Assembly: GCA_003427395.1 (NCBI GenBank)
Contig: BFEA01000258.1
Span: forward strand, 2,732-41,903
DNA from: Chara braunii
Lineage: Eukaryota > Streptophyta > Charophyceae > Charales > Characeae
Length of the DNA: 39,172 nucleotides
Direction of reading: 5' to 3'
In this document: positions 20,409 to 29,127 of the stretch, in pieces
Layout: each line of letters begins with the position of its first letter
Position numbering within the stretch: position 1 is the first letter of the stretch
Translations under genes and position numbers: made by a program
The notes under the pieces: model-generated
What the model was told of the DNA's origin: nothing
What the model saw: the letters and a program-made list of their open reading frames with translations, nothing else
Databases searched by the model: none

Positions 20409-20509
20409 GGAAATTCCTAATGCCCGAGGAATTTCCTTACGAGTATTTTCATTTTTTTTCTTCAGATTGCATCCCCGAGGATAGGTGGAACGAACAATTC
20501 CTTGGGGAT
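20409..20509. repeat. Two hairpins adjacent to the palindrome
   Basis: GGAAATTCCT (20409-20418) pairs perfectly with AGGAATTTCC (20427-20436) across an 8-nt loop. ATCCCCGAGGA (20471-20481) pairs with TCCTTGGGGAT (20499-20509) with one G.T. The words CCC(G/A)AGG recur four times in 20360-20525, suggesting a single composite structure. Confidence 0.7.
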
Positions 20510-20544
20510 TTCGCGTCCCCGAGGAGTGTCTAACGACGCCCTAA

Positions 20545-20560
20545 GTTGAACTAGCTCAAC
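20545..20560. repeat. 16-bp near-palindrome with inverted copy at 21176-21190
   Basis: GTTGAACTAGCTCAAC is almost self-complementary. Fifteen bases of it recur in inverted orientation at 21176-21190, inside the loop region of a strong hairpin. Confidence 0.5.
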
Positions 20561-20789
20561 GTGTGTGACCCCACGCGACGTCTGTGATGCATCGGGAGCT
20601 GCACATCCAGCGGGTATTCTTAGGTGTATAAAATACAAAGACTTTCGTTTTTGTTTTTGGTTCAAGAAAGGTGCTGAAAAATCCCTCCGCCCGAATACAA
20701 CGCCCCCTACCCTGCCCATTTTCCGTTGAACTACATACACCACTTGGAGTGGGGTATGGGTTCAACAGTGCTTGTGCCATCATGACCTT
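20561..20789. other. No gene seen
   Basis: Unique-looking sequence; overlapping minus-strand frames (20462-20867) have no recognisable domain. Confidence 0.4.
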
Positions 20790-20858
20790 CTGTGGGAGGA
20801 CACTCTGACATTCTGTGGGAGGACACTCTAACAGCCGTGGGAGGACACTCTGACAGAG
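20790..20858 (+). repeat. 23-bp tandem repeat, three units
   Basis: Three units of CTGTGGGAGGACACTCTGAC type start at 20790, 20813 and 20835. The last runs into AGAGAGTGT, which forms a stem with its own ACACTCT. Confidence 0.8.
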
Positions 20859-21161
20859 AGTGTTCATGCTGTGTTTTGTTGTGCAGCCCCGAACTCTTTT
20901 CTATGAATGCACCAAGCCAGGAGTACTGTCTACGTTCATTTCATGTTCTAGTGAGTCCCTGTCTCCAACTTTGCGTAGTATGCGGAGCCTTTCACTGAGG
21001 ATTGTTATATTTTCCATTTTACTTTTTAGAAAATACGGACAAAGATTTCAATAGCATTTGGTTATTCATTCTTTTTTCGGAAATAGGGGTAAAAAAGCTT
21101 TCAGCAGCATTTAATTCTCCTTTTTTGCTTTTGTTTTGAGTTTTTAAGTCGTAAAAACCGT
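20859..21161. other. AT-rich stretch with no gene seen
   Basis: T-rich sequence, no domain or repeat beyond a loose repetition of TTTCARYAGCATTT near 21044 and 21098. Confidence 0.4.
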
Positions 21162-22030
21162 GTCCCACCGTTGCATTGAGCTAGTTCAACGGTGCATGTG
21201 GGACTTGGCCCCGCTGTCGTGCGCATCAGTCCGGCACTACTCAAAGGCAGCGTGGGACCCTCCCGGCCGCGTCACGCAGGAGTTGGTCTAAATCCTCATT
21301 GCGATACATACATGGAGCTTCCGCAAGTCGCTCCGGCCAAGTGCGCCAGCCATACCTCTCGCGAGCCCCTACAACAGGATAGAGCCTACGTGAGGCACGA
21401 CTTACCTCCACCTTACGGGAGTTGTCACCTCCCTTCGGTGGGCGTATCCCCGACGAGCTGCCAGTCCACAGTATGAAAGCTGATCAGCTGCAATCCCAGA
21501 GGTGGACCAGCGGAGGGCATTTCTCGTTCGTTGTAGCATAGGGGGTACGTGCGGTAGTACGCCTCTATCGAACCCGCACGCGAACCGACACCTTGGGGGG
21601 CTGAGGTCCCAAGCGCGACTCGTCGCCGGTCGACTAAGACGCATCCCATACGCCACGCGCACGCCACTATAGAGGACATAAAAATAAAAAAGAACACATG
21701 CACATAATATACGCACGAAACGACACAACATAACCAACGCGATAACGCTCTTAGTCCCTCGGTAGCCTTCCCATAACTCCCCGATGCGGAAATCGGATGA
21801 GCGTTGCGCGCGAGACTTAGCATAAAACCATGCGGACGCAGGGCTAACTCATATCGATTCGCAATGCAAGCGTACGCAAGCGATCGCAATGATGGCGTAC
21901 TATGTAGTGCCCATGACCAAGCGGCCCCTCGTGGATCCGAGTACCGCTTACGACACTCAATTGTCAGGCTCGAAGTATCGTGAGGGTCTACTCCCTCACG
22001 ATATTGCACGGCTGAAAGACTAGCCGTGTC
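21162..22030. other. GC- and CpG-rich block with strong hairpins, identity unknown
   Basis: Bounded on the left by a 12-bp stem with one bulge (GTCCCA+CCGTTG, 21162-21173, with CAACGG and TGGGAC at 21187-21204). On the right are AAGCGG/CCGCTT enclosing CTCG/CGAG (about 21919-21952), TATCGTGAGGG/CCCTCACGATA (21976-21986/21993-22003, 11 bp) and CACGGCT/AGCCGTG (22007-22013/22022-22028). CpG is frequent, unlike most of the window. A 229-codon minus frame (21425-22114) has no recognisable domain. A structured RNA or organelle-derived insert is possible (inference). Confidence 0.4.
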
Positions 22031-22293
22031 GCCGCTGCGAGACCTCTGGCCTTCGGTTTGAGTGTCTCGGCAGGTAAGGCAAATAGGCTCTGCGCGGGGG
22101 AAAGTTTCTTCCACGCGGAGTCTAGGGCTTGGGATGTCCTGGACAAGGACCTCGAATCTCGGCCCAGGACCAACGTCGGACTAAGAACTCAGAAGAAGTA
22201 TACAACCAGGAGGCGGGGGTTTTTTACCTACCCCACCCTTATTTAACCCTTAGTACGCTGACCCCTTGCGCCCTGCAAACTTCCAACATAGGT

Positions 22294-22301
<8 letters not shown>
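22031..22301. other. No gene seen
   Basis: Continuation of the GC-rich block to about 22190, then unique sequence leading to an AC/AT microsatellite. Confidence 0.4.

Positions 22302-22362
<61 letters not shown>
22294..22362. repeat. (AC)n(AT)n microsatellite
   Basis: Short AC run then about 30 AT units. Confidence 0.95.
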
Positions 22363-22364
<2 letters not shown>

Positions 22365-22680
22365 AGGGGGTAATTATGTGACGATCACTTTTCACAATCA
22401 CAGTGGGGCTCCTCACAACCATATGTATATGTGTGATCGCAGGCAGTCAAATCCCAAAATCCGAACCACAAAACATATCTGCAATCACATCAAAAGTCCA
22501 ACAAGGTCCACACACTACACAGAGTCAACCTCAATCACTCTCCATACTCATACCCCATTGCTTTAGCCATGCAAGCCCCAACCTCCAGCCAACCAACCAT
22601 AATTAAATACTCAGTACCTTTGTTAAATGGTCATTCAATAAAAGTCCGGGTGAAACCTTAACGAAACAGAAAGAATCACC
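22363..22680. other. C/A-rich stretch with no gene seen
   Basis: Sequence poor in G and rich in CA words; no domain or repeat identified. Confidence 0.4.
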
Positions 22681-22683
22681 AGG

Positions 22684-23046
22684 CTAAAGCCTCTTTAGGT
22701 TGGGCATTGAGAGTGAGTTAGGGTTGAGTCGTAAACCGACGGATCGACAACCGACTTGTTATCAGTGATAACAGAAGGTGATCCCTGCAGGATCAAAGCT
22801 GAATCTAGCCCCAATTCCTGAATCAATCGATCAAGGAGACCTGTAACACAAGACAGGTCAATCTCAAGCTAAGTCTATGAGCTCATGGAGAATAATCTCC
22901 GTACCACGATCTTACTCAAGTCATCATACTTAACTAGGTCTAAGTCTACCCCTAGCCAGTGCCCAAGCAAAGGTAGATGATGGCACAGTCTCTCCTGCAT
23001 ACGTCGCCACATGTCACAATATAAGCTAACTCCTCTAATTTAGGAG
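22684..23046. repeat. Cluster of short perfect hairpins
   Basis: Consecutive stems: CTAAAG/CTTTAG (22684-22698), GTTATCA/TGATAAC (22758-22772), TGATCC/GGATCA (22779-22795), GACCTGT/ACAGGTC (22838-22859), ATGAGCTCAT (22877-22886), GGAGA/TCTCC (22887-22900) and CTCCT/AGGAG (23030-23046). Density is well above what I see in neighbouring DNA. No coding frame. Probably the left part of the same noncoding element as 23046-24594. Confidence 0.55.
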
Positions 23047-23560
23047 AATTTCGGCAGCGCTTCCCGTAGGAAAAGTGTCATCGCAGAACATATACTAGCC
23101 CAAAAGTCCAACCTTTGGATTCCAAAAAGTCAAAATCTGTCTAACTCCCTGACTTAGCAAAAAATTGGGTAGCACTTCCCTTAGGGAGGAAGGTTTCTCA
23201 GATTTATACCAAGTCAGATTTGAACTCAGACATAAAGTCTATGTTCTGTTAAGGCAGAATCTCAACCAATCCCTTAGATTTGTAGAAATTTCGGCAACGC
23301 TTCCCGTAAAGAAAGTGTTAGTCCAAGATTTATACAATGCTAAGTTTAGAATCTGAAATGACTTTGGCCCTTCAGGGCCCAATTTTGGCTAACTCCCTGA
23401 ACTATAAAAAATTTGGGCAGCACTTCCCTTAGAAAAGAAAGGTTTCCCAGATTCTTACTAAGTCAAAAAGTCGTCAAGACTGGATTCTGAAAAAGCCAAA
23501 GTTTTGACTAACTCCTTGGTTTTGTAGAAATTCCGGCAGCGCTTCCCGTAGGGAAAGTGG
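23046..23560 (+). repeat. Alternating A-B-A-B-A repeat, 120-bp spacing
   Basis: Type A (RAATTTCGGCAGCGCTTCCC then GTAGGGAAAGTG) begins near 23046, 23286 and 23526. Type B (AATTGGGCAGCACTTCCC then TTAG and AAGGTTTC) begins near 23163 and 23408. Each unit can fold as CTTCCC/GGGAAG. A units recur every 240-242 bp with a B unit midway; the spacers share CTAACTCC and AGATTTATAC words. Similar CGGCAG-type CTTCCC words occur in noncoding parts of plant LTR retrotransposons as I recall them, so this may be an LTR-element UTR (weak inference). Confidence 0.7.
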
Positions 23561-23870
23561 CTTACCAAGATTTATACAAGACCAAGTATAAATAAAGTAT
23601 CCCATAAAATGCAGAAATGGATCTAAGTAGAAGCACGAGCTCAGAAAATGCAGGAATTGAAACTAAACTCCTATGGCTCTAGCACGTGGCGAGCAACTAC
23701 AACAACTAGCTACCAAACTGAAATCAGACAAAGCAGTGGCATCACTTAGTCACATGCAGGTCAAACCACAGATGCAAGTACTCTCATCATCCCCAAGTTA
23801 TTTTAGCAAACAATAGTTCATAGTCTCTCACTGATTTACCCCACTTATACCCAACTTACATAGGGCATAA
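23561..23870. other. Noncoding link between the repeat sets
   Basis: AT-rich, no gene, no conspicuous repeat. Confidence 0.4.
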
Positions 23871-24594
23871 GGCTAGACCACCCAAACTTATGGGACATGT
23901 CTAGCCCAGCCATGAAGTATACACACTCAAGGGGCACAACAACTTTTCTCTTCTTTGGGCATGTGACTAGGCCATCCTAGTCACCCTGAACTGTTTAAAT
24001 ATCCAAGGTTTATATAATTGTCTACACTTAGTCTTTTGAGGTAGCATATAGCTTAGCCGATCATCTTCAGCTCAAGACTCAGCCTGCCCCTTCGTACCAC
24101 AAGTTTTACTCTTTAATTAATACTCTCTTCAGTTGGTGATAAGCTATAGTCAGACCACCCAAACGTATGGAACCCTGTCTGACTAGCTTGTTCATAGATA
24201 GCATAGTAGTAGAGTATAGCGAAGTTATAACCTTCTGGTTCCAGCATGTGCGAGGCATTGGACCAAGACCACCCAAACTTATGGAATATGTCTCGGTCCT
24301 CAGCCTGGTTCCTTTCTCCTAAAGCCAAAGCAGGAAGAGGTTGAGCCACCCAAACTTATGAAACATGCTCACCTCCTCGTTCAGAAACTAAAGAAACTAT
24401 CAAAAATCCAAGTAAGCAAGACCGCCAGACTACTCAAACTTATGGATTTGACTGGCTCTTGAAAAACAATCACATTCATCCCTCACAAGTCAGAGCAACC
24501 AGACCACCCAAACTTATGGAACATGTCTGGTTCTCCAAGCAATACAAAATAAAACACAGCACTGAGCCTTCTCAAACTTATGGAACTGGTCCAG
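23871..24594. repeat. Array of seven hairpins with a conserved loop and covarying stems
   Basis: Consensus loop CACCCAAACTTATGGAACA. Stems (5' arm/3' arm): 1) 23871 GGCTAGAC/GTCTAGCC; 2) 24141 AAGCTA(TA)GTCAGAC/GTCTGACTAGCTT; 3) 24260 GGACCAAGAC/GTCTCGGTCC, one mismatch; 4) 24337 GAGGT(T)GAGC/GCTCACCTC; 5) 24417 CAAGA(CC)GCCAG/CTGGCTCTTG; 6) 24493 GAG(C)AACCAGAC/GTCTGGTTCTC; 7) 24562 CTGAGCC/GGTCCAG, one mismatch and one wobble. Loops are 19-21 nt. Stem sequences differ between copies but stay complementary. Hairpins 3-7 are spaced 69-80 bp. A separate perfect hairpin, GTGACTAGG/CCTAGTCAC with a 4-nt loop, lies at 23963-23984. No coding frame. Confidence 0.85.
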
Positions 24595-24912
24595 CCTTTG
24601 GTTGACCCCGTCAAACTTCATGCAATACTGTCTTTCTCCCCCCCTCCCCCCCCTGTTGTCAAGTCTCCCCCGCTCCTCCCGTGTCTGGCGCTCGACACCC
24701 GCCGCCTGCCTTCCTTACTCCTCCTACTCCCAATCACTAAGTGGGCCGTGTCAATGCCACCCCCGCCTTCTCCAACACTGCTTGGTTTGTCAGCGCTCAG
24801 TACCGCCCTGTGTCGAGGCCAACACGTTAGCACACCGCGGACTGACAACGTATACCGCACAACTGTTCCGAGGCTCGACACGAGCACAAGGTAGCGCAAC
24901 CAGCCGAAGACA
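24595..24912. other. Gene-free pyrimidine-rich stretch
   Basis: C-rich tracts near 24635-24655 and CCTCCT-type words to about 24740. Overlapping frames on both strands lack domains. Confidence 0.5.
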
Positions 24913-25007
24913 GAAACTATCTCCATTACTTATGCGCATCATCCGTGTGCAGGGGTCATGCTAATCTTCCCAGCATAGCTCCCATTTTGGCGGATGCCCC
25001 GAGGGAC
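24913..25007 (-). ncRNA. U6 snRNA-like sequence, divergent, probably a retropseudogene
   Basis: On the minus strand it aligns end to end with U6: 5' GTCCCTCGGGGCATCCG, CCAAAATGGGAG, then GAAGATTAGCATGACCCCTG and GGATGATGCGCA. The AGC catalytic triad (24962-24960) and most of the internal stem-loop strand are kept. The ACAGAGA box that pairs with the 5' splice site reads GCTGGGA. I see no TATA box or plant USE upstream (25008-25100) and no T-tract at the 3' end, so it is probably not transcribed. Identity judged by eye against remembered U6. Confidence 0.7.
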
Positions 25008-25161
25008 TCAGTCGGAGCAGCATCCTGGGGTTTTGTCACAGGCTGGTCGGCCTTCACGCCGGGCCTACTCTGCGAGGAACAAACACTGCCCTCTAGCGTG
25101 TTCAACTATCCACTCTACTCCCCATCGTGACCCCCCTTGACTTCGCATGGTCCGATAGAAC

Positions 25162-25412
25162 AAAAAAAAAAAAAAAAAAAAAAAAAAAACTAAATAAAAA
25201 CAGATTAATAAATAAAGAGAGAAGACCAACCCCTTGGGTCGGGCCCGTCGTCGCCCCTGTTCAGCAAAAATGAGGGGGATAGCCCCGTCGGGCCCTCAAC
25301 CCCTCAGTTTTCTCTATGCTGCTCCGTTGTTCTTGCGACGCCGCCCGCCGGCTTCGATCCCCGTACCTCCGCCGTGTGAGCCCCGCACTATAACCTATAG
25401 GGCTAAGCCCAA
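25162..25412 (-). repeat. tRNA-headed retroposon with T-rich tail
   Basis: Minus strand: a head at 25412-25350 with A-box-like TTAGCCCTATAGG and B-box-like GGATCGAAGCC, then about 160 bp of GC-rich body, an AT-rich tail and a 28-nt poly(T) (25189-25162). Head spacing is longer than in a type I tRNA, as for a tRNA with a variable arm. Reads as a Pol III-type SINE; the family is not known. Confidence 0.5.
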
Positions 25413-25860
25413 GCCTGGTATCGACGCGCGCGGTATCCTACATAAACAGGTGCTGCCCCACCCCTTGGCCTAGGAAGTAGCCCGGCCCCCATTCCTACCT
25501 CTAACCAAGCAGGCCGCCGCTAGGCACGAGCACTGGCTTGCCCCCTTTTGCTATATGGCTGCCCCGCGCCCCACCTCGTATGTCGGCCTACCGGCGGTCA
25601 ACCGTCCTAAACAGAAACAAACTTTTATTCCTAATAACAACCATAAATCAGGCCGGCCTACTAAGCCGGTTACTTAATCAACCGGCGAAATCACACGCGC
25701 GCCGTAAGCTTCGCGCCCACTCACGCTCTATCCTGGTCAACCATCCTATTAGTGTAGCTCAACAACTTGGCCGCGACTTGCGTGGTACACTTTGGCTTTT
25801 AGAGCTACTTCCTGTCACTTGCAAAAACTAGGGCGGATACCCTTGTCAGGGTATTCGCAC
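25413..25860. other. CpG-rich stretch with no gene seen
   Basis: GC- and CpG-rich (CGCGCGCCG, CGACGCGCGCGG words). Overlapping + frames (25234-25831) have no recognised domain. GGCGGATACCCT and AGGGTATTCGC at 25832-25860 form a weak stem. Confidence 0.4.
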
Positions 25861-26414
25861 CGACACCGGGACCAGCATCCCAAACTCGAAAACACTTTCC
25901 AAAATTAAATGTTTAAACTCCAGAAAACGGTAGTTGTCCAAAGATAAAACTTTTAAGCCCACACACCAAGGGAAGGACCTTATCCCTTCCTTAGTAGCCA
26001 TTTGTGACTCTAGCGGACCTAAAGAGCAGTCCTAATAAATCTAGTGTGACTAACAACCACGAACAGGAGACAATACGTCCTTCAACTTCCCTCAGTTCTA
26101 TGTTATGTTAGCCATCTCGCAATTTTCAGATTTCCTTCTGGGCTGACCAAAGCTAAGAACTCCGTCATCGTCCACACTTTTCGAAACCAGTGAAGGCCAC
26201 CCCCTGACCTTTGCTTTGATCTCTTCCATTCTGTTAAAATAGTCAGTCTGAGCGTGTCCTTAACCATGCATCTTTGTTGATGTAGGGACAACTTGTTGTT
26301 CTTGAACACTATGTCATTTCGTGCGTTCCAGATCGTCTCAAGTAGTATTCCTCTGCATACCAGTGCAGCATAGCCCCATGCGTTCGGAAAGTGTTTAATC
26401 AGAGGACAACCGAT
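25861..26414 (-). mobile_element. 3' end of a second LINE, truncated at the LTR
   Basis: Minus strand: the last about 100 codons of a LINE ORF2 (26414-26103) with WNARNDIVFKNN, the post-zf-RVT region seen in plant LINEs (compare IWQCRNDRTFNNKD in the first LINE), and a stop at 26103. Sequence to about 25861 is presumed 3' leader, ending near a copy of the GGGATGCTGGTCCCGG core. The ORF2 frame is open right up to the LTR boundary at 26415 and does not resume beyond the other LTR at 35217. Confidence 0.65.
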
Positions 26415-26523
26415 TGTAAGGAACCCAGTCTCATAGATACTCAGAAGTTGTCAAATACCTGTGGAGTCAGTATCTGCAGCAAAGTCTCCAACTCATGAAG
26501 AATACATCAAACAATAACTCGTT

Positions 26524-26710
26524 ATCATCAAATAGAAGAGAGTGGAGGGAGAACAGACAAAGGAGAAGATGAAGATCCACACAATAATCCCTGCTGAACC
26601 CTCTCCTTCTCCGGGCNATCATCAAATAGAAGAGAGTGGAGGGAGAACAGACAAAGGAGAAGATGAAGATCCACACAATAATCCCTGCTGAACCCTCTCC
26701 TTCTCCGGGC
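26524..26710. repeat. Exact 93-bp duplication across a single N: assembly artefact
   Basis: 26524-26616 and 26618-26710 are identical and separated only by N at 26617. The right LTR has this segment once (about 34163-34255). This is the signature of two contigs joined without merging their overlap. Confidence 0.9.
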
Positions 26711-26904
26711 TTCTTCCCTCTTCACTACAATAATGATAATAAGTATAATCCTGATCACACACGGAAGTGCCACGTGATACTCAATCTCATGAAGACCAGG
26801 GAGACATTCCAGATTCCAGTATCGACTTCAATCTCAGGTGAGTATCCGTTCTCTCTCAACCATAGATCCCGATCTTCCTCCTTCCGTGCAATCAGTCACC
26901 TCAT

Positions 26905-27180
26905 GTAGACAGCGTGGACATTGCCACGTCAAGTGGCAATAGCCATATCATCAATGTAGACCAGTAGCAGCGCCACATCAGCACGTAGACCAAAGGCAAC
27001 GCCACGTATATCAGAGGCAGCGCCACGTCAGCATGCCACGTAGACCATAGGCAGCGCCACGTATACCAAAGGCAGCGCCACATCAGCATGCCACGTAGAT
27101 CATAGGCAGCGCCACGTATACCAGAGGCAGTGGCATGTCAGCATACCACATAGACCATAGGCAGCGCCACGTCAGCATGG
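26905..27180. repeat. Minisatellite inside the left LTR
   Basis: Repeats of GCCACGTAGACCATAGGCAG and GCCACGTATACCAGAGGCAG type, about 54 bp per double unit, with CCACGT (G-box core ACGT) in most units. The right LTR has the corresponding array at about 34455-34750 with different unit order. Confidence 0.8.
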
Positions 27181-27648
27181 CCTGGCGTAATTGAAGAAGC
27201 GCCAGCATGCTGCCTCCAACTCGTGCCGTCGTCCACAACGCTCGTGCACGGCCAATATGAAGCCAACGTGGTGTCAGAGTCGTGCCAGCGTCAAAGCAGC
27301 ATGGCAAGACTGAATGCCTTGACTCTCTCGATGCCAGTCTTAAGTAGCAATGAGCGAGGATGTCTGGCCTCGGTGCATTTTCCCTCAGTCGTCCAGATTG
27401 ACTCACAGTTGAAGGCCCGGATTGTACAGTTGCAGTTTTCTCCCTTGGACCTGTTGCTGTCTGGGTACCTGCATACAAGTGTGTGTGCTTGACCTGCGGT
27501 CTGGGCTAGGTACCTTTGGACTTTGACTGTTGGGTGGACAGACAATTGACTAAAGTCAACTGTCACACGCCCAGATCCTGAATTCGTGAAGGGTCTTTTC
27601 TGCCCTTGTTCGGCCTGCATTGAGGGCGGCCAAGTAGGCCCTCTGATG

Positions 27649-27729
27649 ACCCTCAGTTCCACGAGACATATGGTATGGGTTATTGCATTCCTGCCGATTC
27701 GGTTTTCGAGTTCCATCGCAGAAAATTCA
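27649..27729 (-). other. Short spacer between chromodomain stop and 3' LTR
   Basis: Expected to hold the polypurine tract; only AGAGGG at the LTR edge is purine-rich, so the tract is degraded or short. Confidence 0.35.
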
Positions 27730-27945
27730 TTAATTCTCAGTTAACCCACGTTCATATGCAACAATAATATCAGGAGCACTGCGTAGTAATTCTTTCCTAC
27801 TAAACGATCTGGCTTCAGATGAGGGTTGGGACTTGAACTTTACCTTGTACTGCTTCTGAGGTCGTCCTCTGCCACCTGTAGAGAAATAGCCATGTTCCAA
27901 TATTTTTTCAACTTCGTAACCTTCGTTCATAGAAGGTGAAATCAT
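27730..27945 (-). pseudogene. Chromodomain at the C-terminus of pol
   Basis: YEVEKILEHGYF, then QYKVKFKSQPSSEARSFSR and SAPDIIVAYE match the chromodomain layout (EVEKIL, YxVKxK, EAxxxx, APxIVxxY). In chromoviruses this domain directs integration to histone-marked chromatin. A stop and frame changes separate it from the integrase, whose C-terminal FHASKLLPY word is at about 27985. Confidence 0.65.
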
Positions 27946-29127
27946 AGATGGTCTATTTCAGAACCATTATTTTTTACATAAGGTAGCAATTTAGACGCAT
28001 GGAAGATAGGGTATGTCCTTAGATGTGGAGGTATATCTATACGGTAAGAAGGTTCATCTTCCCCTCGAATTACTTTGAGAATTTCCCGGGTCCATAGTAG
28101 ACAGGTAGCAGTTTCTGAGACACATTTTCTTCTCAGGAAAACTCCTTAGACTTAACCCAGACAAAGTCCCCTTCTTGGAAATGTAAAGGACGACGATGTT
28201 TATCAGCTTGTTCAATCATTTGCAGTTGGGCTTTCTATATGTTTTCCTTTACCTTCTTGATGTCTTCTTCGTACAAAACTGTGAATTCACGCGTCCCTGG
28301 GGGTAGCCGTTGAATCTGATCCCTCGTAAATGCATCAATAGGACGCCCAGGCTTCCATCCTTTATGCAGTGCGTTAGGTGTTCTACCTGTGACAGTATGT
28401 ATACTATTGTTATATGCACTGACAATTTTAGGCAAGTTCTCATCCCAGTCAGTCTGATCTGGACGGACATACATTCGCAAAAGTTTTTGACAGGAATGAT
28501 GCATTTGCTCAGTTTGGCCATTCGCTTCAGGATGTCTGTCTGACGACATGGTCAACCTGGTTCCATAGACTTCCATCAACTTTTGCCATTGTAAACTGGT
28601 GAACCGAACATCTTTATCTTATACGATGGTTTTGGGAAATCCATACTCAGAGACCTATCGCATTTGAAACTTTTGAATGACTAGTTCGGTTCGAGCTTCA
28701 GCAGGCAAAGGAATGAACATAGCATACTTAGAGGATCTATTAACTATTACATTACCTGACTATTGCCGTTTCGACTCTTAGTAAAACTCATAAAGTCAAT
28801 AGAGATAGACTTACCTGGCTCACTTGGAATAGAAAGTGGTCGCAATAGTCCCAACGGATACTCATGTGAGGGTTTGTTCCTTTGACAGACAAGACAAGTC
28901 CGCACATACGTTAGTACATCTTCTTTCATTCCTTTCCACTCAAAACGTTCACGAACATCGGCATACGTCTTCTTGAAACCAAAGTGTCCTTCTGCATCAT
29001 GACATTCCCCAATGATCAAACTCTTAATTGATTCTAGGCGAGGGATACACAATCGTTCATTGGTTTTGTCAAGCAACAAGAGTAAGCCGTCAGTCATTCG
29101 ATATTCTAGAAATAACTCAGGGTTCTT
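27946..29127 (-). pseudogene. Integrase region
   Basis: HHCC zinc module: CHDAEGHFG and TCLVCQRNK (about 29020-28870). The catalytic triad is visible in pieces: SISIDFMSF (28810), DKDVRFTS (28610) and HPEANGQTEQ (28530). Frames are broken after 28747 and by stops near 28667 and 28620. The C-terminal beta domain (HFQEGDFVWVKSKEF, about 28150) is also interrupted. The family's role is inserting the cDNA into the genome. Confidence 0.82.

Larger units (their letters stand above)
26415..27648 (-). repeat. 3' LTR of the chromovirus (left copy)
   Basis: Starts TGTAAGGAACCCAGTC on + and runs to TAGGCCCTC. Contains a 93-bp exact duplication around an N (26524-26710) absent from the other LTR, and an internal minisatellite of CCACGT-containing units (about 26910-27180). 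The terminus at 27648 is inferred from where LTR homology ends and lacks a canonical CA. Confidence 0.8.
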
